From Meishania litoralis (GTDB lineage: Bacteria > Bacteroidota > Bacteroidia > Flavobacteriales > Flavobacteriaceae): a stretch of 64,000 nt of DNA. A program made the position numbers and the translations under genes. The notes below the pieces were generated by a model. That model was not told the origin of the DNA. It saw nothing but the letters and a program-made list of their open reading frames with translations, and did not search any database. The stretch is from the NCBI RefSeq assembly GCF_042611095.1, contig NZ_JBHFPV010000004.1:124001-188000 (forward strand), in the 5' to 3' direction. How positions within the stretch are numbered: position 1 is the stretch's first letter; every line of letters begins with the position of its first letter. Of the stretch, positions 1 to 7,793 are shown piece by piece.

Positions 1-78
1 GAGGCATTTGACAAAAAATTGGCTTTGAAGACCAAGCGCGACCATGATCGCCATCAGAATAATAAAAAGCTCAAATAG
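1..78 (+). CDS. C-terminal end of an upstream protein (partial)
   Basis: The first 75 bases read without interruption as a lysine- and histidine-rich tail ending in NNKKLK, followed by TAG at 76-78. The start lies outside the window. Only 41 bases separate it from aroA, so the two could be co-transcribed. The protein family cannot be recognised from 25 residues. Confidence 0.55.
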   Translation, partial: EAFDKKLALKTKRDHDRHQNNKKLK

Positions 79-119
79 TACTATATTTGGGCTTTCTTTT
101 TAGACCTAAATAAATCACC

Positions 120-1352
120 TTGAAGTTACGCCTTACGGGTCCTCTTAACACCCTCTTAAAAACGGATATTCGAATAACGGGCTCGAAGAGCGAGACCAAT
201 AGGTCATTACTTTTACAGGGACTCTTCCCCAATATTTCCATTGAAAACCTTTCCAATTCTGATGATGCGCAGGTTATGCAAAAAGGCCTGAAGATCAAAA
301 ATGGACTCGTAGACATTCACCATGCCGGTACGGCAATGCGTTTTCTGACCGGTTATTTTGCATCGCAAGAAGGTATCGATGTAATCTTGACAGGTTCGCA
401 GCGAATGACTGAAAGGCCAATAAAGGTTTTGGTAGATGCACTTCGCGAACTAGGGGCCGATATCGACTATGAAAATGTTGAGGGTTACCCTCCCATTCGG
501 ATCAAGGGGAAAAAGCTGAGCAAGGGCAAGGTAAGCCTTCCGGCAGATATCAGCAGTCAATATATATCTTCATTACTGTTGATCGCCCCAAGTTTGCAAA
601 ACGGGTTGGAACTTGAATTAATTGGTAAAATAACTTCCGTACCCTATATCAAAATGACGTTGGGCCTATTGGAGCGTATAGGTGTCAGCACTTCGTTCGA
701 AGAAAATATGATCAGGGTATTTCCAAAAAGAGCCATCGAACCGACTGAATTGATAGTCGAATCCGATTGGAGTTCGGCATCCTATTTTTACAGTGTTATC
801 GCATTGGCCGAGGTCGGGTCCGAAATATCCCTTTCCGCTTATAAAAAGGATAGTTTGCAAGGAGATAGCGTGCTTGCCAATATATACGGTGATTTTGGTG
901 TATCTACAGAATACAGAGATCATTGTATCATCCTCAAAAAAGTCGCAAACTGTCAATTGCAAAAGGTCGATTACAGATTGGATAATGCCCCTGACATCGC
1001 ACAGACCATCGCCGTTACCTGTTTTGCTTTGGGAATAGGCTGCCACCTTACAGGACTTCACACACTCAAGATCAAAGAGACCGACCGTTTGGAGGCCATG
1101 AAAACCGAACTTCTAAAATTCGGTGCCGATATTTCGGTGAGCGATAAAGATCTTACGCTTAAGCCTTCAAAAATATGGTCAGACCATCAAATCGAAGTAG
1201 ATACATATAATGACCATAGAATGGCAATGGCTTTTGGTCCTTTGGCAATGAAGACCTCTTTTTATGTGAATAACGCAGAGGTGGTCTCAAAATCATACCC
1301 TGATTTTTGGAAAGACCTTGAAAAACTAAAGTTCGTGGTCCAAGAAGTCTAA
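120..1352 (+). CDS. aroA: 3-phosphoshikimate 1-carboxyvinyltransferase (EPSP synthase)
   Basis: AroA joins phosphoenolpyruvate to shikimate-3-phosphate in the sixth step of the cytosolic shikimate pathway. The 410-residue product shows the family blocks in order: GSKSETNRS near the N-terminus (shikimate-phosphate Lys, Ser and Arg), HAGTAMRF, MTERP, SSQYISS, DNAPDIAQT, KIKETDRL and YNDHRMAMAF near the C-terminus. The start is TTG; an in-frame TAA lies 9 bases upstream and no ATG fits. Where E. coli reads GTAMRP, this protein has GTAMRF, so the residue equivalent to Pro101 is Phe. A separate promoter for queA follows. Confidence 0.95.
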   Translation: MKLRLTGPLNTLLKTDIRITGSKSETNRSLLLQGLFPNISIENLSNSDDAQVMQKGLKIKNGLVDIHHAGTAMRFLTGYFASQEGIDVILTGSQRMTERPIKVLVDALRELGADIDYENVEGYPPIRIKGKKLSKGKVSLPADISSQYISSLLLIAPSLQNGLELELIGKITSVPYIKMTLGLLERIGVSTSFEENMIRVFPKRAIEPTELIVESDWSSASYFYSVIALAEVGSEISLSAYKKDSLQGDSVLANIYGDFGVSTEYRDHCIILKKVANCQLQKVDYRLDNAPDIAQTIAVTCFALGIGCHLTGLHTLKIKETDRLEAMKTELLKFGADISVSDKDLTLKPSKIWSDHQIEVDTYNDHRMAMAFGPLAMKTSFYVNNAEVVSKSYPDFWKDLEKLKFVVQEV

Positions 1353-1374
1353 AGTTATTTAATCAAGCTTTTAC

Positions 1375-1406
1375 TTGACATCGTCTGTTGCCGAATCGTA
1401 TATTTG
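1375..1406 (+). promoter_or_regulatory. Bacteroidota-type promoter of queA
   Basis: A TTG at 1375-1377 and a TATATTTG at 1399-1406 match the TTG / TAnnTTTG signature of primary-sigma promoters in this phylum, with a 21-base spacer. The -7 element ends 31 bases before the queA ATG. Confidence 0.65.
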
Positions 1407-1437
1407 CAGCCGCAAAACACATAACGAATAGAACAGT

Positions 1438-2487
1438 ATGAAATTATCGCACTTTAGCTTTGAACTTCCTGATAATCTGTTGGCCGAGCGCCCTGCCGAA
1501 AATAGAGATGAATCCAAACTTATGGTAGTTCATCGGGAAACCGGTAAAATAGAGCACAGAATGTTCAAAGACCTTATCGATTACTTTGATGAAGGCGATG
1601 TAATGGTATTGAACAACACCAAGGTTTTTCCCGCTAGATTATATGGAAACAAAGAAAAGACCGGGGCAAGGATTGAAGTATTCTTACTTCGCGAGCTTAA
1701 CGAAGAGCAGCGGCTTTGGGATGTTTTGGTGGATCCCGCCAGAAAAATACGCATCGGAAACAAACTTTATTTTGGCGATGATGAGACTCTCGTGGCCGAG
1801 GTAATCGACAATACCACGTCAAGAGGTCGAACCCTGAGGTTTTTGTACGATGGTTCTTATACCGATTTCAGAAGAAAGTTGAAGGAACTGGGCGAAACCC
1901 CATTGCCCAAGTATATAAAACGCGATGTTGAACCTGAAGACGAGGAACGTTATCAAACCATTTATGCAAAGCACGAAGGGGCGGTAGCGGCTCCCACGGC
2001 AGGGCTTCATTTTTCCAAACATCTATTAAAGAGGCTTGAAATCAAGGGGATTGATTTTGCAGAACTGACGCTTCACGTAGGTTTAGGAACTTTCAATCCT
2101 GTTGAGGTCGAAGACCTGTCAAAGCATAAAATGGATAGCGAAGAGTTGATCATTGATGAAAGGGCGACCGAAGTCGTAAACGCGGCAAAGCGCAACAAGC
2201 GTAAAATATGTGCTGTAGGCACCACGGCCATGCGAGGCCTTGAAAGTGCCGTATCTTCAGATCAAATGCTGAATACTTTTAATGGTTGGACGAACAAATT
2301 CGTTTTTCCACCGCATGATTTTAGCATTGCGAACGCTATGGTCACCAACTTTCATCTCCCCAAATCCACTTTGTTGATGATGGTATCCGCATTTATGGGC
2401 CACGACTTAATGAAAAAAAGTTATAAGGAAGCAATTCTTGAGGGGTATAGGTTTTATTCTTATGGTGATGCCATGTTGATAATCTAA
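1438..2487 (+). CDS. queA: S-adenosylmethionine:tRNA ribosyltransferase-isomerase
   Basis: QueA transfers and isomerises the ribosyl part of SAM onto 7-aminomethyl-7-deazaguanine in tRNA, forming epoxyqueuosine at wobble position 34. The 349-residue length is typical. Recognisable stretches are LPDNLLAERPAENRDESKLM at the N-terminus, VLNNTKVFPARLYG, GAVAAPTAGLHFS and the C-terminal VTNFHLPKSTLLMMVSAF block. The ATG start follows a clear promoter, and a hairpin terminator lies downstream, so it is probably a single-gene transcript. Confidence 0.95.
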   Translation: MKLSHFSFELPDNLLAERPAENRDESKLMVVHRETGKIEHRMFKDLIDYFDEGDVMVLNNTKVFPARLYGNKEKTGARIEVFLLRELNEEQRLWDVLVDPARKIRIGNKLYFGDDETLVAEVIDNTTSRGRTLRFLYDGSYTDFRRKLKELGETPLPKYIKRDVEPEDEERYQTIYAKHEGAVAAPTAGLHFSKHLLKRLEIKGIDFAELTLHVGLGTFNPVEVEDLSKHKMDSEELIIDERATEVVNAAKRNKRKICAVGTTAMRGLESAVSSDQMLNTFNGWTNKFVFPPHDFSIANAMVTNFHLPKSTLLMMVSAFMGHDLMKKSYKEAILEGYRFYSYGDAMLII

Positions 2488-2541
2488 TAGAAAAATTGTT
2501 TTCGTTCAAAGAAGACGGAAATATGTTGCTATAAATAAGCT

Positions 2542-2585
2542 AATCCCTCTTTTGCCGACGCCGGTATAGAGGGATTTTTATTTTC
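2542..2585 (+). terminator. Rho-independent terminator after queA
   Basis: A perfect 9-bp stem (AATCCCTCT at 2542-2550, AGAGGGATT at 2568-2576) encloses a loop with a small inner CCG/CGG pairing and is followed by a T-rich tract. The rlmN ATG is only four bases beyond the T-tract. Confidence 0.75.
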
Positions 2586-2588
2586 ACC

Positions 2589-3632
2589 ATGGAAGAAACC
2601 AAAAAGAAAGATGTCAGGGCCTTGACCCGTGAGCAACTGTGCAATTTTTTTGTGTCGCAAGGCGATAAGCCTTTTCGTGGCGATCAGGTCTATGAATGGC
2701 TTTGGCAAAAAAGCGCCCATTCTTTCGAGGTTATGACGAACCTTTCGAAAGCGACCCGAGAAATGCTCGAAACCAATTTTGTCATCAACCATATCAAGGT
2801 CGACCAAATGCAGCGGAGCCAAGATGGTACCATCAAGAATGCCGTGCGTCTTCACGATGACCTTGTTGTCGAGTCGGTATTGATTCCAACGAAAACGCGC
2901 ACCACCGCATGTGTGTCTAGCCAGGTGGGTTGCAGCCTCGACTGTCGATTCTGCGCGACGGCCCGTTTGAAACGAATGCGCAACTTGAATCCCGATGAAA
3001 TTTATGACCAAGTAGTGGCCATTGATAATGAAAGTCGCCTGTATTTTGAACGCCCACTGAGCAATATTGTTTTTATGGGCATGGGCGAACCTTTGATGAA
3101 CTATAACAATGTCTTAAAGGCTATAGAAAGGATTACCTCTTCCGATGGTCTGGGAATGTCGCCGAAACGTATAACGGTTTCAACATCAGGGGTGCCCAAG
3201 ATGATAAGAAAAATGGCCGATGACGGGGTCAAGTTTAAGTTGGCGGTATCATTGCACTCGGCGATCGATGAGGTTAGAACCTCGATAATGCCTTTCAATG
3301 CAACTTTTACACTTTCCGATTTACGCGAGGCCCTGCAATATTGGTACCAAAAGACCAAAAGTAGGATCACCTATGAGTATGTTGTATGGGATGGTATCAA
3401 CGATACTCCAAAAGATGCCGATGCCTTGGTAGAATTCTGTCGATTCGCGCCCTCTAAAGTAAACCTTATTGAATATAATCCTATCGATGAGGGCACTTTC
3501 AAACAGGCCTCGAACAAGGCCATAGAAATGTATGTTGAAAAGCTTGAACGTAATGGAATCGTAGTTACGGTGCGCCGTTCGAGAGGTAAGGATATCGATG
3601 CCGCCTGCGGGCAATTGGCCAACAAATCATAA
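2589..3632 (+). CDS. rlmN: 23S rRNA / tRNA adenine-C2 methyltransferase, radical SAM
   Basis: RlmN methylates C2 of A2503 in 23S rRNA and A37 of some tRNAs by radical-SAM chemistry. In the 347-residue product the cluster-binding CxxxCxxC motif is C115, C119 and C122. The second, methyl-carrying cysteine is C340 in the C-terminal DAACGQL motif. SAM-binding stretches FMGMGEPLMNY and STSGVPKMI are present. ATG start. It follows the queA terminator closely, so its promoter must overlap that hairpin or it depends on read-through. Confidence 0.95.
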   Translation: MEETKKKDVRALTREQLCNFFVSQGDKPFRGDQVYEWLWQKSAHSFEVMTNLSKATREMLETNFVINHIKVDQMQRSQDGTIKNAVRLHDDLVVESVLIPTKTRTTACVSSQVGCSLDCRFCATARLKRMRNLNPDEIYDQVVAIDNESRLYFERPLSNIVFMGMGEPLMNYNNVLKAIERITSSDGLGMSPKRITVSTSGVPKMIRKMADDGVKFKLAVSLHSAIDEVRTSIMPFNATFTLSDLREALQYWYQKTKSRITYEYVVWDGINDTPKDADALVEFCRFAPSKVNLIEYNPIDEGTFKQASNKAIEMYVEKLERNGIVVTVRRSRGKDIDAACGQLANKS

Positions 3633-3852
3633 TTGAATATGAACACATTCGTTTTTCTCAATTTATTCGGTAAAACTCAGGCCGGTTCGTTGATAACTGT
3701 ACCCGAAACCCAATAAATTTCCTCTTTGGGCCTGAACTTGATCTTTAGGCATTGATGCATATCGATTACTGCATGCTAAGTACGGTTTACTCTTTCATTT
3801 TCGCTATTTTTATGGCTTAACACTGGCCTACCCGATAAATCATAAGAATCCT

Positions 3853-4830
3853 TTGAAAATAGTATCCCAAATTAAGGAGCCTGTTAACGAGGAGATGGAA
3901 CTTTTCGAGAAGAAATTCCATCAGTCCATGGCCTCGAACGTCGCTTTGCTGAATCGTATTACATACTATATCGTAAATCGTAAGGGCAAACAGATGCGGC
4001 CCATGTTCGTTTTTCTGACCGCCAAGCTGATAAACAATGGTCTGGTGAACGAGCGTACCTATCGAGGGGCTTCGGTAATCGAACTTATCCATACCGCAAG
4101 TTTGGTTCACGACGATGTAGTGGACGATAGCAATAAACGAAGAGGTTTTTTCTCGATAAATGCCCTTTGGAAAAATAAGATTGCCGTTTTGGTCGGTGAT
4201 TTTTTGTTGGCCAGGGGTATGCTGCTGTCCGTTGATAATGACGATTTTGATCTATTGAAGATCATTTCGGTGGCCATGCGCGAAATTAGCGAAGGTGAAC
4301 TACTGCAAATCGAAAAAGCGCGCCGATTGGACATTACCGAAGAAGTATATTATGAGATTATACGTCAAAAGACCGCCACATTGATCGCCGCTTGCTGCAG
4401 CTTAGGGGCCTGTTCGGTAAAACCGGGTTCGCCCGAGGTAGAGACTTTTCGAAAATTTGGCGAACTATGCGGAATGGCCTTTCAAATAAAGGACGATCTT
4501 TTCGATTATGGCGGGTATAAAATCGGAAAGCCTACCGGAATTGACATTAAAGAGCAAAAAATGACACTTCCCTTGATTTACGTGCTGAACAATTGTAGCG
4601 ATAAAGACAAAAAATGGCTTATCAATTCAGTAAAAAATCATAATAAGGATAAAAAGAGGGTAAAAGAGGTCATCGCTTTCGTAAAACAAAACGGTGGTCT
4701 CGAATATGCCGTTCAGAAAATGCTCGCTTTTAAAGAAAAGGCCTTGGCTTTGCTGGAAGCCTACCCCGAATCTGATTATAAGAGCGCACTTCAATTGATG
4801 GTCAACTATGTCGTTGACAGAAAAAAATAA
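3853..4830 (+). CDS. Polyprenyl diphosphate synthase
   Basis: This is a trans-prenyltransferase making a long-chain isoprenoid diphosphate, probably the menaquinone side-chain precursor. The two Asp-rich motifs that bind Mg-diphosphate are visible: DDVVDD at residues 87-92 and DDLFD at 214-218. GKQMRP near residue 47 binds the homoallylic substrate. Length is 325 residues. The only in-frame start that keeps the N-terminal helix is TTG at 3853. Chain length cannot be read from sequence, so no gene symbol is given. The 220 bases between rlmN and this gene show nothing I can name. Confidence 0.9.
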   Translation: MKIVSQIKEPVNEEMELFEKKFHQSMASNVALLNRITYYIVNRKGKQMRPMFVFLTAKLINNGLVNERTYRGASVIELIHTASLVHDDVVDDSNKRRGFFSINALWKNKIAVLVGDFLLARGMLLSVDNDDFDLLKIISVAMREISEGELLQIEKARRLDITEEVYYEIIRQKTATLIAACCSLGACSVKPGSPEVETFRKFGELCGMAFQIKDDLFDYGGYKIGKPTGIDIKEQKMTLPLIYVLNNCSDKDKKWLINSVKNHNKDKKRVKEVIAFVKQNGGLEYAVQKMLAFKEKALALLEAYPESDYKSALQLMVNYVVDRKK

Positions 4831-4862
4831 GTAAATTACTGAAAATCAAAAATTTATATTTT

Positions 4863-4898
4863 TTTCAAAAAAAATGTTGCTAAAAAGGCAACGTTTTT
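4863..4898 (+). terminator. Probable terminator after the polyprenyl synthase gene
   Basis: GTTGC (4876-4880) and GCAAC (4888-4892) form a short stem extended by flanking A and T runs. Part of its 3' arm doubles as the proposed -35 box of the next gene, so the assignment is tentative. Confidence 0.45.
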
Positions 4899-4915
4899 GA
4901 CTAGCACTCCGTCTA
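4887..4915 (+). promoter_or_regulatory. Putative ECF-type promoter of the sigma factor gene
   Basis: GGCAACG at 4887-4893 and CGTCTA at 4910-4915 are 16 bases apart. This matches the AAC-type -35 and CGTC-type -10 boxes read by many ECF sigma factors, and no TAnnTTTG element is seen here. It would suit autoregulation by the gene it precedes. Inference from motif shape only. Confidence 0.5.
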
Positions 4916-4936
4916 GACAAATAGAAGCTTTTAAAA

Positions 4937-5500
4937 TTGAAGATCATTCCTTTTTATACAAGTGAAAGACAGCTTATCAAAAGGTCGGCAGAAGGTGACC
5001 CAGGGGCCCAAAGACGACTTTATGAGAACCATGCGCCTAAAATGTTGGGCGTTTGCCGCCGATATATCAAAGATGTCCATTTTGCCGAGGACGTAATGGT
5101 CAACGGTTTCGTAAAGGTATTTCGACATTTGAACACATTTAAGTTCGAAGGTAGTTTTGAGGGATGGATTAGAAGGATAATGATAAGGGAGAGTATCTCC
5201 TTTTTGAGAAAACGGCAGTTCGTTGTTTATGATGATGAGGTGTATGAGCGTAATGAAACGTATGAAGTGCCATTGTCGAATGATATGGACGTGGAGCATA
5301 TTCAAGAGTTGATAGACCGATTGCCCGAAGGTTATAGATTGGTCTTCGTACTCTATGCCATAGAAGGTTATAAGCATTGTGAAATCGCCAAAATATTGAA
5401 GATTTCCGAAAGTACATCGAGGTCGCAATTGTTCAAGGCAAGAAAACTGTTGCAGTCGCGGTTAAAACAACAAAATATCATAGGTTATGGAAACCAATAA
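4937..5500 (+). CDS. RNA polymerase sigma factor, ECF / sigma-70 family
   Basis: The 187-residue protein has sigma region 2 (about residues 25-90, with LYENHAPKMLGVCRRYI and FEGWIRRIMI) and region 4 (about 120-180, ending in a helix-turn-helix around EIAKILKISESTSRSQLFKA). It directs RNA polymerase to a limited promoter set. Start is TTG. Its end overlaps the next gene by 14 bases, and that gene encodes a single-pass membrane protein placed as a cognate anti-sigma factor. An outer-membrane protein follows, a common arrangement suggesting envelope sensing. Confidence 0.9.
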   Translation: MKIIPFYTSERQLIKRSAEGDPGAQRRLYENHAPKMLGVCRRYIKDVHFAEDVMVNGFVKVFRHLNTFKFEGSFEGWIRRIMIRESISFLRKRQFVVYDDEVYERNETYEVPLSNDMDVEHIQELIDRLPEGYRLVFVLYAIEGYKHCEIAKILKISESTSRSQLFKARKLLQSRLKQQNIIGYGNQ

Positions 5501-6233
5501 GTTCGAAGAGCATATCGCCAAAAAAATGAACGAACGGGAAATTCAACCTTCGCCCGCTGCTTGGGAAAAAATTAGCGGGCAATTGGAAACATCGCGAACC
5601 CCGAAAAGAAAGAGCTATTTGTGGTATTCCGTTGCTGCGGGTTTTATCGGATTACTGATTATATCCGCTTTGTTTTATAATGAAAATGATGCACTAGGTA
5701 CGCCTGAAACCGTCAATGGCACAAAAGCTAAAGAAAAAAATAACATTGAAAAAGTGACTCCTATAATTATCGATACCAATAAGACGGAAATAGTTTTGGA
5801 GGATGGAACTGATGATATTTCCGACGATGAATATGTCGAGTCCCATAAGATGGTTGATTTTGGTTTGACAGAAAACGAGAACGCTTCAATTACAAGCGCG
5901 CGGAAAGAAATATTGTCCAATAAGAATATTGAAGAAACAATGATTCCCGATACTGTGGTCGAGGCCAAAATAACGGAGTTGTTGGCGCAGGTCGAGGCAA
6001 TTGAAGAAACGGGTCCGTTGCTGACCGATACCGAAGTTGATTCTCTTTTGCGAAAAGCACAACAAGAAATAATGTTGGAAAAACTTATGGGTAATGGTGC
6101 TTCGGTAGATGCCATGGCCTTGTTGAACGAGGTGGAGGAAGAACTTGATCAGTCGTTTCGAGATCAAATTTTGGAAAAGTTAAAATCAGGATTTCTAAAG
6201 GTCAGAACTGCAGTAGCCGACCGTAATAATTAA
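5487..6233 (+). CDS. Single-pass membrane protein, probable anti-sigma partner
   Basis: The 248-residue protein has a short cytoplasmic N-terminus (about 43 residues, with PSPAAWEKI), one membrane helix near 44-64, and an acidic, largely helical periplasmic part. It lacks a recognisable zinc anti-sigma motif. The call rests on topology and on the 14-base overlap with the sigma gene, which implies translational coupling. No enzymatic motif is seen. Confidence 0.7.
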   Translation: METNKFEEHIAKKMNEREIQPSPAAWEKISGQLETSRTPKRKSYLWYSVAAGFIGLLIISALFYNENDALGTPETVNGTKAKEKNNIEKVTPIIIDTNKTEIVLEDGTDDISDDEYVESHKMVDFGLTENENASITSARKEILSNKNIEETMIPDTVVEAKITELLAQVEAIEETGPLLTDTEVDSLLRKAQQEIMLEKLMGNGASVDAMALLNEVEEELDQSFRDQILEKLKSGFLKVRTAVADRNN

Positions 6234-6260
6234 TCGATCATTCATCAATCAGGCTTCTAT

Positions 6261-6297
6261 TCGCCTCCCCGTTGGTGGGGAGGCCGGGCAGAGGCTT
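6261..6297. repeat. GC-rich palindromic intergenic element
   Basis: An 8-bp perfect stem (GCCTCCCC 6263-6270, GGGGAGGC 6277-6284) with loop GTTGGT is followed by CCGGGCAGAGGCTT, much richer in GC than its surroundings. There is no T-tract, so it is not a normal terminator. It resembles short palindromic repeats scattered between genes in this family. Confidence 0.5.
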
Positions 6298-6314
6298 ATC
6301 AAAATCTAAAAATC

Positions 6315-7382
6315 ATGAGTAGAATCATCATTTACCTTGTACTAGTATTATCCTTGTTTACCGTTCAGAATGCCCTGGGCCAAGAATGGTATAGGGAAAG
6401 AGTGGAGCAATTGAGAACCCAAAAGACCAAAATAACCGAGCAGGAAAAAGAGGCGCTTAAGTCTGAGGTCAATGATATCAACGATCGTTTGGAAGAGGGT
6501 CTGATCAATAATGAGGAAGCTATTGAACTAAAAGAAGCTGCGGCAAAAAAAAGAGCGCTCAATATTGAAAACCGAATTGCCATTATCGATAACAAAATAG
6601 CTTTGCTAGAGCGAAATGAAGGTGCCGTTTTAAAAAGCGAAAACGAGTTTTCGATTACCGATGACGATGGCGGTATAACCATACGGTGGGGCGACGAAGA
6701 GCCTTGGACGATTTTCAAACATAGAAATAGACCATTGAAATACGATCGGCGTACAAATTCGGATTTTGTTTTCGCCATAGGTCTGAACAACGCACTGATC
6801 GATGGGCAATCACTGGAAGATTCACCCTATAAAATAGGCGGTAGCCGCTTTGCTGAGTTGGGTTGGCAGTGGCGGACAAGGGTTTTCAAGAATTCGAATT
6901 TTTTACGGTTCAATTATGGGTTTTCGTTTCAGTTCAATGGCCTTAAGCCAAATGATAACCAATATTTTGTGGCCGATGATGGTCAGGTGCGTCTTGAACA
7001 ATTTGAATATGACCTGAAGAAGTCAAAGTTGCGGATGGACAATCTTGTTTTTCCTGCGCATTTTGAATTTGGACCATCAAAATTTCGGAAAACCGAGAAA
7101 ACCATCCGATATTCATTACGCAATCAATTCAGAATTGGATTAGGCGGATACGGCGGATTCAATCTGGGCACAAGGCAAAAACTGAAATATGAAAGAAATG
7201 GCGAAAGGGTCAAGGACAAATTAAAGCGGGGTTACGATACTACTAATTTTGTATACGGTTTAAGTGGCTACATTGGGTTTGATGGAGTACTGTTGTATGC
7301 CAAGTACGATCTGAACCCGATATTTAAAAATGCCGAAGTGGAACAACATAATATTTCATTGGGCCTGAGGTTTGACATATAG
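6315..7382 (+). CDS. Outer-membrane beta-barrel protein with N-terminal coiled coil
   Basis: The 355-residue protein begins with a signal peptide ending near NALGQ. A charged, heptad-like helix follows (about residues 25-105), then an alternating beta-strand region with aromatic-flanked strands to the C-terminal GLRFDI, as in Bacteroidota outer-membrane barrels. It is the third gene of the sigma / membrane-partner cluster and is probably co-regulated. Specific function is unknown. Confidence 0.75.
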   Translation: MSRIIIYLVLVLSLFTVQNALGQEWYRERVEQLRTQKTKITEQEKEALKSEVNDINDRLEEGLINNEEAIELKEAAAKKRALNIENRIAIIDNKIALLERNEGAVLKSENEFSITDDDGGITIRWGDEEPWTIFKHRNRPLKYDRRTNSDFVFAIGLNNALIDGQSLEDSPYKIGGSRFAELGWQWRTRVFKNSNFLRFNYGFSFQFNGLKPNDNQYFVADDGQVRLEQFEYDLKKSKLRMDNLVFPAHFEFGPSKFRKTEKTIRYSLRNQFRIGLGGYGGFNLGTRQKLKYERNGERVKDKLKRGYDTTNFVYGLSGYIGFDGVLLYAKYDLNPIFKNAEVEQHNISLGLRFDI

Positions 7383-7459
7383 CCCTATCGCGTTTGTTGC
7401 TGTGATGCGCATGAAATCTTTTAAGCATTAAGTGGTAGGTGAAATTCTGAAGAAATACA

Positions 7460-7702
7460 TTAGTTCGATATGGCAGCTTGCATGGCATCGCTGAACTCCT
7501 CCTCATAGAAGACCTTCTTGCAATGTGAGCATTCTGCCATTCGGCTCGATGAGATTTTGAACAGTTTGATCCAGAATAAATGAAACCAGTTGCTAGTTTT
7601 GTAGAGGGTCATGGTTGCCCGTTGTTCGCAATAAGGACATGCAACTTCCGGAAGCGAATGGAATTGCGTTTTGCCGGGCCGGGTGCCAAAAAAGAGAATC
7701 AA
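7460..7702 (-). CDS. Small zinc-ribbon protein
   Basis: This 80-residue protein contains two CxxC pairs, CPYC near residue 22 and CSHC near residue 57, separated by an aromatic-rich stretch. That spacing suits one zinc ribbon. A helix follows (EEEFSDAMQAAI). It is divergent from dnaG. It appears to be a conserved small protein without assigned function; the ATG start fits, but a shorter form is possible. Confidence 0.7.
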   Translation of the reverse strand: MILFFGTRPGKTQFHSLPEVACPYCEQRATMTLYKTSNWFHLFWIKLFKISSSRMAECSHCKKVFYEEEFSDAMQAAISN

Positions 7703-7793
7703 AATATTGGATTTTAGAATTCAATCTACATAATTTTCTTTTCCCAAGCGCAACTATTTCGCTACATTTATCCGTTACAAGATCAAGAAGCCA

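Noticed and set aside
2529..3011. Antisense reading frame of 160 codons opposite rlmN
   Set aside because: It lies opposite conserved rlmN sequence, has no recognisable domain, and is typical of shadow frames in this window.
4931..5428. Antisense reading frame of 165 codons opposite the sigma gene
   Set aside because: It is fully covered by the sigma factor gene; no domain or promoter supports it.
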